In this document: positions 36,658 through 44,871 of the stretch, piece after piece | How positions within the stretch are numbered: position 1 is the stretch's first letter | Layout of the letters: each line of letters opens with the position of its first letter | Source of the DNA: Legionella jordanis | GTDB lineage: Bacteria; Pseudomonadota; Gammaproteobacteria; Legionellales; Legionellaceae | Direction: 5' to 3' | DNA: 64,000 bases | Assembly: GCF_900637635.1 (NCBI RefSeq) | Contig: NZ_LR134383.1 | Coordinates: 888,501 to 952,500, forward strand | The notes under the pieces: generated by a model | What the model was told of the DNA's origin: nothing | What the model saw: only the letters and a program-made list of their open reading frames with translations | The model's database searches: none | Translations under genes and position numbers: made by a program

Positions 36658-37374
36658 GTGGATGCTTTGGCTGCGTATGGCAAAGTAAATCAGCAAACCC
36701 AGGAAATGCTGGTAAAAACGCATGCTTTAATGGTGAAACGAATTGCTCATCATTTATTAGGACGTTTACCGCATTCTGTTCAATTGGATGATTTAATTCA
36801 AGCAGGTATGCTGGGTTTATTAGAAGCAGTTCGTCATTATGATTCAACAAAGGGCGCCTCGTTTGAAACGTATGCCGGAATCCGCATAAGGGGCCATATG
36901 TTGGATGAAGTCCGACGCAACGATTGGGTTCCCCGGTCTGTTTATCGTAATGCTCGGGTCATTGCCGAAGCTGTGAAAAAAGTTGAAAACCGTTTAGGTC
37001 GTGATGCGAAAGATAGTGAAATTGCCAGTGAGTTAAACATCAGCTTAGAAGACTATCACGAGATGCTAAAGGATTCCTGTGGAAGCCAGCTTTATGGCTT
37101 TGACGATCTTGGCGTTACGGATGATGTGTTAAAAATTGAGAGTGGTAATGAATCGACAGAGCCTCACGTGAATGTTCTACAGCAGGATATGATTAATCAA
37201 TTGTCGCAAATTATTGACAGTTTGCCTGAGAAAGAGAAATTGGTATTGTCACTCTATTATGAGCAGGACTTAAATTTAAAAGAAATTGGTGAAGTTCTTG
37301 GTGTTAGCGAGTCTCGTGTTTCGCAAATTCACAGCCAGGCTACTCTTCGAATCAAATCACGGCTACCGGAGTGA
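36658..37374 (+). CDS. fliA: Flagellar sigma factor sigma-28 (FliA)
   Basis: Alternative sigma factor for late flagellar genes such as flagellin. The GTG at 36658 is used because AAGGAG lies five bases upstream and the nearby ATG is out of frame. Seen: region 2 (LGRLPHSVQLDDLIQAGMLG, FETYAGIRIRGHMLDEVRRN, DWVPRSVYRNAR), region 3 and region 4 (DSLPEKEKLVLSLYYEQDL, EIGEVLGVSESRVSQIHSQA). At 238 residues it is a normal FliA. It is in the class II operon and so would be made under RpoN control and then activate class IV genes elsewhere. Confidence 0.97.
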   Translation: MDALAAYGKVNQQTQEMLVKTHALMVKRIAHHLLGRLPHSVQLDDLIQAGMLGLLEAVRHYDSTKGASFETYAGIRIRGHMLDEVRRNDWVPRSVYRNARVIAEAVKKVENRLGRDAKDSEIASELNISLEDYHEMLKDSCGSQLYGFDDLGVTDDVLKIESGNESTEPHVNVLQQDMINQLSQIIDSLPEKEKLVLSLYYEQDLNLKEIGEVLGVSESRVSQIHSQATLRIKSRLPE

Positions 37375-37381
37375 TACCACT

Positions 37382-38160
37382 ATGGATGGTTTGACCCTAC
37401 TTGGCTTAATTACGGCTTTTTCAGCCGTCATCGTTGGGCAAATGATTGAAGGTGGGGAGATACATTCCTTGATTAATCTTCCTGCTTTATTGATTGTTTT
37501 GGGGGGACAGTTGGTGCTGTCATGATCCAAACTCCTTTTCGCACCTTTAAATTGGCCTTTAAACTTCTGCCCTGGATTTTCCGTCCGCCCGAACAACCTT
37601 ATGAACAAAGCCGCGAACAATTAATTGATTTGTCGCGCCGTGCGCGCCAATTTGGTTTATTGTCTTTAGAAGAGCACATGGAACGAGAAAAAAATCCTTT
37701 AATGCGCCAAGGATTAGAGTTGTTGGTGGTGGGGGTGGATAAACAAACCATCCGTCAAGTACTGGAATCTGAAATCAACAGGGTTGAAGATCAAAATCTC
37801 CGGGCAGCCCATGTGTTTGAAAGCATGGGGGGATATAGCCCGACCATTGGCATTTTAGGGGCAGTTTTAGGGCTTATTCAGGTGATGCGTAATTTAACGG
37901 ATCCAGGGGCACTTGGAACTGGAATTGCTGTGGCCTTCGTTGCCACTGTCTATGGTGTGGGGCTGGCCAATTTAATGTTTTTACCCATTGCAAACAAAAT
38001 TAAAAGCTGTATTGCCAATCAATATCATCATGATGAAATGATTGTTGAAGGGCTGGTATCCATGGCAAGTGGTGAAAGCCCCAATATGCTAAACTTGAAA
38101 TTAAACAATTACGGACAATCGCACCCTCATGCCACACGGAAGAAAAAAGAAGGCGGATGA
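37382..38160 (+). pseudogene. motA: Flagellar stator protein MotA, split by a one-base deletion in a G run
   Basis: Proton-channel stator subunit of the flagellar motor. The ATG at 37382 opens MDGLTLLGLITAFSAVIVGQ, TM1 of the PomA/MotA family, and reads to LLIVLGG before going out of frame and stopping at 37525. Homology continues in the next frame as MIQTPFRTFKLAFKLLPW. The break is in the G6 run at 37501-37506. One more G gives LGGTVGAVMIQTP, the expected family sequence. The 3' part has the TM3-TM4 motif GGYSPTIGILGAVLGLIQVM and AVAFVATVYGVGLANLMFLP. As written no full-length MotA is made. Sequencing error, phase variation or true inactivation are all possible. motB overlaps its last 32 bases. 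Confidence 0.88.
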
Positions 38161-38923
38161 TCATCAAGACGCCCATCGATGGGTGGTCTCCTACGCCGAT
38201 TTTATTACCTTACTCTTTGCATTTTTTGTTGTAATGTATGCTATTTCTTCAGTGAATGTTTCAAAATATAAATCCTTAGCACAAGGTATGCATTCAGCCT
38301 TTGCGCAAAAAGGGGATAAAAAACCCAGTGAGGATCCAACTAATCCCAAAGAACCCAATAGCCCGACGGCTAATAAAAATTCCGACGATCCTTTTGGTGA
38401 ATTAGTAAAATCCCTGGCTAATCTGCAAGATTCCGACTATCAAATGAGTCCTCAAGACGGCTGGATTGAACTGGATATGAAGGCCGGGGCTTTGTTTGAG
38501 AGCGGGAGCGCCGATTTACGGCCAATCGCATTTGTTAAGTTGATGCAGCTTGCTGGTGTACTGCAGCAATTGCCTTATCCCATTGCTTTGGAGGGGTATA
38601 CGGATAATATGCCCATCAGCACAGCGCAGTATCCTTCAAACTGGGAATTATCCGCGGCAAGGGCGGCTTCCGTTGCGCGTCTTTTAACCATATTTGGGGT
38701 AGGTCAGGGACGAATTACCGTGACTGGATTCGGTGAGCAATACCCAGTCGCTGACAATTCAACGGATGAGGGTCGAGCGCAAAACAGAAGAGTGAATATG
38801 ATCATTGCTAAGGATAAATCAGTGCCACGTTTACTTAATCCGGCCATCATCATGAAAAATCAACAGCTGTTTCCAAAACAGGAAACGGAGCAAAATATAC
38901 CCAAAGAATACAAGAAAATATAA
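38129..38923 (+). CDS. motB: Flagellar stator protein MotB
   Basis: Peptidoglycan-anchored stator subunit. The basic N-terminus is followed by VSYADFITLLFAFFVVMYA, with the proton-carrying Asp24 at the head of the single membrane helix. A low-complexity linker precedes the OmpA-like peptidoglycan-binding domain (ALEGYTDNMPIS, SNWELSAARAASVARLL, VTGFGEQYPVADNSTDEGRA, QNRRVNMII). It is 264 residues long. The start overlaps the motA end, showing coupled translation, which argues that motA was recently an intact gene. Confidence 0.95.
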   Translation: MPHGRKKKADDHQDAHRWVVSYADFITLLFAFFVVMYAISSVNVSKYKSLAQGMHSAFAQKGDKKPSEDPTNPKEPNSPTANKNSDDPFGELVKSLANLQDSDYQMSPQDGWIELDMKAGALFESGSADLRPIAFVKLMQLAGVLQQLPYPIALEGYTDNMPISTAQYPSNWELSAARAASVARLLTIFGVGQGRITVTGFGEQYPVADNSTDEGRAQNRRVNMIIAKDKSVPRLLNPAIIMKNQQLFPKQETEQNIPKEYKKI

Positions 38924-38935
38924 ATTAAGGAACGA

Positions 38936-39349
38936 ATGATGATAATTGCTTTTCTATTAAGCTTGGCTTGCGTGACTATTGCAGTAATGATGCTGCGTTT
39001 CAATTCTTTGAAAAAAAGAGTTAGTCAGCAACTTAATGAAGTACTGGGGGAGTTAAGGCAACTACAACGCAACCACAACTTGTTGATGAATGCGGATTTA
39101 AGTTTTGCCAAGCAGCTTGCAGAAGCGAATCGGCAGATTCTAAGCTTGGATAAACAAGTACAATCCCTTGAAAACAAGCGCGAAAATGATGGGGCTTACC
39201 AGCATGCCCTTCGAATCCTTGAAATGGGGGGCGACAAGGAAGAAATCATAAGCAGTTGTCATTTATCCAATGCCGAAGCCGAACTTTTGATGAACTTACA
39301 CGCCTACAGGGCAGTAATCAAAACCCACCCAAATCGCGTAAATTCTTAA
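38936..39349 (+). CDS. DUF2802-type membrane-anchored coiled-coil protein of the flagellar operon
   Basis: A 137-residue protein with an N-terminal membrane helix (IIAFLLSLACVTIAVMML), a predicted coiled coil (about residues 25-85, rich in L, Q, K, E) and a C-terminal helix-turn-helix-like piece: ALRILEMGGDKEEIISSCHL then SNAEAELLMNLH. The last part matches the DUF2802 pattern found beside flagellar and chemotaxis genes in Pseudomonas. AAGGA precedes an ATGATG start. Its place directly after motB suggests a motility role, but no function is established. Confidence 0.8.
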   Translation: MMIIAFLLSLACVTIAVMMLRFNSLKKRVSQQLNEVLGELRQLQRNHNLLMNADLSFAKQLAEANRQILSLDKQVQSLENKRENDGAYQHALRILEMGGDKEEIISSCHLSNAEAELLMNLHAYRAVIKTHPNRVNS

Positions 39350-39359
39350 TGGTTTGGGT

Positions 39360-40292
39360 CTAACAAGAGATCTGGTCTGGGTTAAAAGGATAAAAAAATG
39401 TCGCCTCATGCTTGTTATAAAATAAATTAATAATTCTCGAATCAGGAATGGCTTTGAATTTTTCAATCATGGCTAAATCGGTTTTACCTTGTAACTTAAT
39501 GGTAAAAATGAGTTGCCCGGCTTTCCCGGAATCAAGCCATTTGCAAATGAGATCATAAGCTCTTTGAGGGTAGCAGGCCACATCGGATAAAACCCAATCA
39601 TAGGATTGCTCCAAATCCCCAGGCTCTATGGAGAATGCACTTTCTTGCAAGAAAGTGACGCGAGGAAGCCTGGCTACCTTAGGATCAAGCCTGGCTTTAT
39701 CAACGGCAGTAACTTGGGTGCCTAGTGATTGCATCACATAGGTCCACCCTCCTGGAGAGGCACCTAAATCCAGAGCAGTTTCAAAAGGCTTAGGTTGTCT
39801 ATTCAGAAAGCTCAAGGCTTCCCAAAGTTTTAAATACGCCCGGCTTGGCGGATTGATTTTATCTTCGATAAAATGACAATAGCCATCTGGCCATCTCTTA
39901 AGGCGTTTTTGACTGTAAATTAACGTATTCTGATTAAGAAGGCTAAATGCACCTACCTGGGGAATCTCCTCCTGAATGGGAAAATGGCGTGATAATTTTG
40001 AATAAACTCTTAATTGTTGTTCAATAAGCTTTGAACGCCTGATGTGGGTAAGTGGATGAAGGTACCAGAATTTTCCCGCCTGTCTGAGGATTCTTACTGC
40101 TTCTGAAATGGATTGAAAATCTACAATTGTGGGCTTTAGCCAAATATCTTGCGCAAAGCAGACGTCGAGCTTGCAATCAGGAGACAACAATAAATCTTCA
40201 TAAACCGTTCCATGCCCTTTTAATTCTTCGCAGAGCTCTGTAAGAAATTCCGGTTTGGCAAGGTATGCGGCAGAAATTGTTTGATTATTCAT
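39360..40292 (-). CDS. rlmM: FtsJ/RlmM-like SAM-dependent rRNA 2'-O-methyltransferase
   Basis: Probable ribose methyltransferase of the RlmM (YgdE) type, which methylates C2498 of 23S rRNA in E. coli. The Rossmann core shows the SAM loop ALDLGASPGGWTYVMQ near residue 170, AVDKARLDP, SDVACYPQRAYDLI and TIKLQGKTD, which supply the Asp-Lys pair expected of FtsJ-like enzymes. The N-terminal half is compatible with a degenerate THUMP domain. At 310 residues it is shorter than E. coli RlmM (about 366), so it may be a diverged paralogue. It converges with the flagellar operon with ten bases between stops. Confidence 0.75.
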   Translation of the reverse strand: MNNQTISAAYLAKPEFLTELCEELKGHGTVYEDLLLSPDCKLDVCFAQDIWLKPTIVDFQSISEAVRILRQAGKFWYLHPLTHIRRSKLIEQQLRVYSKLSRHFPIQEEIPQVGAFSLLNQNTLIYSQKRLKRWPDGYCHFIEDKINPPSRAYLKLWEALSFLNRQPKPFETALDLGASPGGWTYVMQSLGTQVTAVDKARLDPKVARLPRVTFLQESAFSIEPGDLEQSYDWVLSDVACYPQRAYDLICKWLDSGKAGQLIFTIKLQGKTDLAMIEKFKAIPDSRIINLFYNKHEATFFYPFNPDQISC

Positions 40293-40479
40293 AAAAACCC
40301 ATATTCATAAAACCGGTGCATTTTAGCAAATTTATTGATTGCTATTTATTTTGTTTCAAAAAAATCCCTATTTGATTGCATGGTTAATAGTCGATTTCCA
40401 CAGGATTTAGGAAAAAACATCTGAATAGAATATAATACGGGGTTAATAAGGTATTTCTTTTAATCGTTCTGAGGCCATA

Positions 40480-41367
40480 ATGGATCCGCTTCATATTTTA
40501 GACATTGATCACTTGGGAGCATTGACTGCAAATGATAAACAACGCGCCCTGACTGCGTTGGAAGAGGGGAAAGTGCTTTATTTTCCCTCGTATCCGTTTC
40601 AATTTGAAGACGAAGAGCATCATGCCTTACTTACCGATAAAATTCTTGATGGCAAACATAAAAACTTAAGTTTTGATTATAAAAGCCAACGATTGGGTGG
40701 TATGAACCAGCAGCTAGACCCTGGCTTCATTAACAAATTGCGTCATTTTATGCAAGGCTATGCTGAATATGCGAGGGAGTTGCTGGAAACCGCCTTCCCT
40801 GAGTATGGACAGAATTTAATTTGGGGGAGAACGAGTTATCGTCCGGCACAAATTAGTGGACGAGCAAGCTCCAAGCGCAAAGACGATACCCGCTTGCATG
40901 TGGATTCTTTTCCCGCTACCCCAGTGAATGGCAACAGAATCTTAAGGGTCTTTGCCAATGTTAATCCTTACGGAGAACCCCGTGTGTGGCATTTGGGAGA
41001 ACCATTTAATGATGTAGCTGAGCGGTTTGCCAGCCAGATTCCCAAGTATAATCCTGTCATTGCCAAGCTTTTACATCTGATCAAGGCTACTAAGACTTTA
41101 AGATCGGCCTATGATCATTACCAGCTTAATTTGCATGATCGCATGAAACTTGATGACAACTACCAACAAACAGTAAATAAGCAACGCTTTGATTTTCCAC
41201 CACAAAGCACTTGGATTGTCTTTACTGATCAGGTGTCACACGCGGCATTGAGCGGGCAATTTCTGTTAGAGCAAACTTTTTATTTGCCGGTTAATGGCAT
41301 GAAAAATCCTGATTTATCCCCATTGAAATTTTGGGAGAACAAAAAAACAGCCTTGGCTCCTGTATAA
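40480..41367 (+). CDS. kdoO: Kdo hydroxylase, Fe(II)/2-oxoglutarate dioxygenase
   Basis: Converts the outer Kdo of the lipopolysaccharide core to Ko by 3-hydroxylation, which stabilises the inner core. The family was described in Burkholderia, Yersinia and Legionella. The metal triad is visible: RLHVDSFP with His140 and Asp142, and SHAALSGQ with His254. ISGRASSKRKDDTRLHVD is a family signature, and residues such as Arg157 in NRILRVFANV likely hold 2-oxoglutarate. There is no signal peptide, so it acts at the cytosolic face of the inner membrane. It is 295 residues long and stands alone with its own upstream region. Confidence 0.88.
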   Translation: MDPLHILDIDHLGALTANDKQRALTALEEGKVLYFPSYPFQFEDEEHHALLTDKILDGKHKNLSFDYKSQRLGGMNQQLDPGFINKLRHFMQGYAEYARELLETAFPEYGQNLIWGRTSYRPAQISGRASSKRKDDTRLHVDSFPATPVNGNRILRVFANVNPYGEPRVWHLGEPFNDVAERFASQIPKYNPVIAKLLHLIKATKTLRSAYDHYQLNLHDRMKLDDNYQQTVNKQRFDFPPQSTWIVFTDQVSHAALSGQFLLEQTFYLPVNGMKNPDLSPLKFWENKKTALAPV

Positions 41368-41463
41368 TCCTATTGTTGGAATTTATTGAGGCAGCTTCAA
41401 GGTAGTCAGAAATGAGCTTTAGCTGTACAATAATGCCCTTTGATTTAACCGTTTGGGATACTC

Positions 41464-42574
41464 ATGTTAGAAGTCAATCAAATTGCACTTTCTTTGGCTG
41501 ATTTGGAAAAGCGGATTACAGCGCTTAGGGGGTATCTTTGACTTTGATAATAAGCGTGAGCGGCTCGAAGAAGTCTCTCGTGAATTAGAATCGGCAGAAG
41601 TTTGGAATGACCCTGAGCATGCGCAAGCTTTAGGGAAAGAGCGGGCTCAACTGGAAGCGATAGTTCATCAATTGGCAGAGCTTGGGCAGTCTGTTATCGA
41701 TTTAACTGAATTGTTTGAAATGGCCCGAGAGGAAGACGATCAAAGCACAATCAGCGATGTCTATGCTGAAGTGACTGGCATTGAGCAACGCGTTGCAGCA
41801 CTGGAATTTCGTCGAATGTTTTCTGGCGAAATGGATCAATGCAATGCCTATTTGGATATTCAATCCGGTTCAGGCGGTACGGAAGCACAGGATTGGGCTG
41901 AAATGTTGCTTCGGATGTATCTCCGCTGGGGAGAGCATCATGGCTTTGGTACCGAACTGGTTGAATGCTCAGCAGGTGAAGTTGCGGGGATAAAAAGCGC
42001 AACCATCCATTTTACGGGTGAATACGCCTATGGCTGGTTAAGAACTGAAACTGGCGTTCATCGCTTGGTAAGGAAGTCTCCTTTCGATTCAGGCAATCGT
42101 CGGCACACTTCTTTTGCGGCAGTGTTTGTTTCACCTGAAATCGATGATGACATTGAAATTGACATTAATCCGGCTGATTTAAGAATCGATACGTATCGCG
42201 CATCAGGTGCAGGTGGTCAGCACGTGAACCGTACTGATTCAGCTGTGCGCATCACTCACGTCCCAAGTGGTATAGTGGTTCAATGCCAAACAGATCGAAG
42301 TCAGCATAAAAATAAAGACCAGGCGATGAAGCAGTTGCGCGCAAAACTTTATGAAATGGAGATGCAAAAGAAAAACGCAGCTCAACAAGCGCTTGAAGCC
42401 AGCAAATCGGATATTGGTTGGGGTTCACAGATTCGTTCTTACGTTCTTGATCAATCACGCATTAAAGATTTACGAACGGGTGTGGAAACAAGCAATACCC
42501 AAGCCGTTTTAGACGGTGATTTAGACCAATTTATTGAAGCCAGTTTAAAGGCGGGAGTAGGGGAAGAGGTATGA
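41464..42574 (+). CDS. prfB: Peptide chain release factor 2 (programmed +1 frameshift)
   Basis: Recognises UAA and UGA and releases the finished peptide. The first ORF runs from ATG 41464 for 25 codons to TGA at 41539-41541 (ending ITALRGYL). A +1 shift at CTT TGA leads into [12 protein letters not shown] and the full protein of about 369 residues. The SPF stop-codon motif is in [15 protein letters not shown] and the catalytic GGQ is in [14 protein letters not shown]. The frameshift makes RF2 levels self-regulating: low RF2 favours shifting. A start at 41483 in the second frame is rejected because it misses the conserved N-terminus. The TGA overlaps lysS as ATGA. Confidence 0.96.
41527..41542 (+). 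promoter_or_regulatory. RF2 programmed frameshift signal
   Basis: AGGGGGTATCTTTGAC contains the internal Shine-Dalgarno-like AGGGGG, the CTT slippery codon and the in-frame TGA followed by C, exactly as in E. coli prfB. It autoregulates release factor 2. Confidence 0.97.
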
Positions 42575-44058
42575 CAGAAGAACATTTAGATGAGAGCGAA
42601 GTGTATCAAATTCGCAAGCAGAAACTCGCTGATTTACGCAGTCAAGGCTTTAATTTCCCGAATAAATTTCGCCGTCATGAACTTGCTGCTGATTTAATTC
42701 ATAAATACGAGTCCCTTGAAAAAGAAGAATTAGCAGAAAAGCACATCAAAGTTGTCGTTGCTGGACGTATTGTTCTTAGACGCATCATGGGTAAAGCAAG
42801 TTTTTTCCACATCCAGGATGTATCTGGGCGAATCCAGGCCTACATTCGGCAAAATGACTTGGCTGACCTTTACGAACAATTTAAGCACTGGGATTTGGGG
42901 GACATAGTTGGCTTGTCCGGTGAACTGTTTAAAACCAATACCGGTGAATTGACAGTCCATGCCAGTCACATTGAGTTGCTGACGAAATCCTTAAGGCCTT
43001 TGCCAGATAAATTTCATGGTTTAGCGGATCAGGAAATGCGTTACCGCAAGCGTTATGTGGATCTGATTGCTAATGAAGAAAGCCGAAAAACGTTTCTAAT
43101 GCGATCAAAGCTGATCTCAGCATTTCGTCAATTTATGGACAGCCATCAATTCCTTGAAGTGGAAACCCCAATGATGCACCCTATTCCAGGTGGGGCGTTG
43201 GCTCGGCCATTTATTACACACCATAATACCTTAGACATGCAAATGTTCTTAAGAATTGCTCCTGAGCTGTATTTGAAACGTTTGGTGGTAGGTGGGTTTG
43301 AGCGAGTTTATGAAATCAATCGCAACTTCCGTAATGAAGGCATTTCTACCCGGCATAATCCTGAGTTTACAATGGTTGAATTCTACCAAGCTTACGCGGA
43401 TTACCAGGATTTAATGGATTTCACCGAAAAATTATTGCGTTATTTAGCTAGAGAGGTGGTGGGTTCTCTAGAAGTTCCTTACCAAGGTCAAGTGATTAAC
43501 TTTGGCAAACCCTTTGAACGCATGACGGTTAAAGAGGCCATTTTGCATTACCATGAAGATCTTGCTCACGGTGAAATTGAAACCATTGATGGCTGTCGTA
43601 CAGTTCTCAAGCGCCTGGGCATTGCTTACAAGGAAAGCGATGGCTTAGGTAAGTTGCAGATGCTGATTTTTGAAGAGACGGTTGAGAGTTTATTAATTCA
43701 ACCAACTTTCATCACGGCTTATCCCACTGAGGTATCCCCCTTGGCTCGAAGAAACGACATGAATCCTGAGGTGACGGATCGTTTTGAATTCTTTATTGCT
43801 GGCCGCGAAATTGCAAATGGCTTTTCAGAATTAAATGATGCCCAAGATCAGGCAGAACGGTTCCAAAAGCAGGTTGAGGAAAAGGATGCTGGAGATCTCG
43901 AAGCGATGCATTTTGACCATGATTATATTGAGGCATTAGAGTATGGCATGCCGCCCACGGCTGGAGAAGGTATCGGTATTGACCGCTTGGTGATGTTGTT
44001 CACTGATTCTCCTTCTATTCGCGATGTGATTTTATTTCCTCATTTACGTCAAAACTAA
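42571..44058 (+). CDS. lysS: Lysyl-tRNA synthetase, class II
   Basis: Charges tRNA-Lys. The N-terminal OB-fold anticodon-binding domain contains [20 protein letters not shown], and is followed by motif 1 ([20 protein letters not shown]), motif 2 ([20 protein letters not shown]) and motif 3 ([20 protein letters not shown]). It is 495 residues long. It overlaps prfB by four bases, the common prfB-lysS pair. A perfect 11-bp hairpin lies 24 bases after the stop. Confidence 0.97.
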   Translation: MTEEHLDESEVYQIRKQKLADLRSQGFNFPNKFRRHELAADLIHKYESLEKEELAEKHIKVVVAGRIVLRRIMGKASFFHIQDVSGRIQAYIRQNDLADLYEQFKHWDLGDIVGLSGELFKTNTGELTVHASHIELLTKSLRPLPDKFHGLADQEMRYRKRYVDLIANEESRKTFLMRSKLISAFRQFMDSHQFLEVETPMMHPIPGGALARPFITHHNTLDMQMFLRIAPELYLKRLVVGGFERVYEINRNFRNEGISTRHNPEFTMVEFYQAYADYQDLMDFTEKLLRYLAREVVGSLEVPYQGQVINFGKPFERMTVKEAILHYHEDLAHGEIETIDGCRTVLKRLGIAYKESDGLGKLQMLIFEETVESLLIQPTFITAYPTEVSPLARRNDMNPEVTDRFEFFIAGREIANGFSELNDAQDQAERFQKQVEEKDAGDLEAMHFDHDYIEALEYGMPPTAGEGIGIDRLVMLFTDSPSIRDVILFPHLRQN

Positions 44059-44081
44059 ACCCATTGAAAAGCTAGATGCAG

Positions 44082-44108
44082 GCTGGTTGATGCTCTCCAT
44101 CAACCAGC
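44082..44108 (+). terminator. Stem-loop at the end of the prfB-lysS unit
   Basis: GCTGGTTGATG (44082-44092), loop CTCTC, CATCAACCAGC (44098-44108): a perfect 11-bp stem 24 bases after lysS. No T run follows, so termination would need Rho or the stem may protect the transcript end. Confidence 0.6.
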
Positions 44109-44235
44109 AACTCTCTGAGACTTTGATTATTCAATAGCTATTTTTTTGAATCAGTTTTCTGTAAATATTTTTTTATTATTTAAATCCACCAGGCCTCTTC
44201 TTATCTATAATAAATTTATGACAGAGGAGGTTCCC

Positions 44236-44394
44236 ATGGACAGCAATAAAAAAATTGAGGAAATGGAGCAAATTTTACGTCGCATTGAGTACAAAGTGGA
44301 TGAATTTATGTCTCAACTTGATAGTATTGAAAATTTGCTCGATGAGAGATTTGATGAACTTCTAGACAGGGAGCAAGAAAGAAAACGTGATTAA
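44236..44394 (+). CDS. Small acidic coiled-coil protein
   Basis: A 52-residue protein, MDSNKKIEEMEQILRR to REQERKRD, highly charged and with heptad spacing of I/L/M (IEEMEQILRRIEYKVDEFM, LDSIENLLDERFDELL), hence a single coiled coil. The ATG at 44236 has AGGAGG five bases upstream, a very strong site that argues for translation. In-frame starts at 44146 and 44218 lack such a site. Function unknown. A small oligomerisation or regulatory protein is a guess. It sits just before the gene remnants at 44412-44850. Confidence 0.6.
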   Translation: MDSNKKIEEMEQILRRIEYKVDEFMSQLDSIENLLDERFDELLDREQERKRD

Positions 44395-44411
44395 CCAGAG
44401 CGAATTATTGT

Positions 44412-44639
44412 CTAACTAGGCGAAAATTGAAGTTCTGATGAAAATTTCCTGTGGCTCTTCCAAGGATTTATCTCAATACCTCCTCTACGTGTGTATCTTG
44501 CTGCCACTAAAAGTTGCCCCACACGACAGCGGCTTAACATGGCTTTTAAAATTCTTTCAACACAATGTTCATGAAATTCCTGCTGATTTCTTAGTGAGAT
44601 AAGGGATTTTAATAATCCTTCACCTCTTAAAATTTTTTC
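44412..44639 (-). pseudogene. queF: 3' remnant of queF (NADPH-dependent preQ0 reductase)
   Basis: Translating the minus strand gives about 75 residues ending in TAG at 44412-44414. They include LISLRNQQEFHEHCVERI and VAARYTRRGGIEINPWKS. These match the C-terminal signature of QueF (FRxHNEFHEQCVERI and ARYTRRGGLDINPWRS as I recall them for E. coli). QueF reduces 7-cyano-7-deazaguanine to the queuosine precursor preQ1. The N-terminal two thirds, which carry the catalytic Cys and Asp, are missing: homology stops near 44640, where a plus-strand LuxR remnant begins. No start codon fits. This is a truncated gene, so an intact queF should exist elsewhere if the pathway works. Confidence 0.8.
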
Positions 44640-44664
44640 GCAAATGCAGACTGAAAATACAGCT

Positions 44665-44848
44665 CTAACCCTGCGCGAAAAAGAATGTGCATATTGGCTA
44701 ATTCGCGGTTACAGTGCTAAGTAAATTGCGTTAAAACTGGGATATCTTTTCGGACGGTCGAAGATCTTAATACTATAAAGACAAGTTTCAGGTTTACTCA
44801 AGGCAGGAATTGATTGAACTGTTAATTGATGGTATTAGCTTTGCTTCC
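44665..44848 (+). pseudogene. Decayed LuxR-type helix-turn-helix regulator fragment
   Basis: The plus strand encodes a LuxR/FixJ-type DNA-binding domain broken by at least one stop and two frameshifts. LTLREKECAYWLIRGYSAK is followed by TAA at 44722, then IALKLGYLF, a shift to RTVEDLNTIKTSF, and a second shift to QELIELLIDGISFAS. The joined pattern equals the usual LTxREKECLxWLxxGxSxKEIAxxLxISxRTVExH of these regulators. No N-terminal sensor domain remains. The 5' side meets the queF remnant and the 3' side meets the end of the TPR-HEPN gene, so the segment marks an old rearrangement. Confidence 0.75.
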
Positions 44849-44871
44849 TTGCAAAGCCGGCCGTCTATGTC

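Noticed and set aside
41483-41541. Independent start for prfB in the second frame at 41483
   Set aside because: The translated N-terminus does not match RF2, whereas the first ORF from 41464 plus the +1 shift does.
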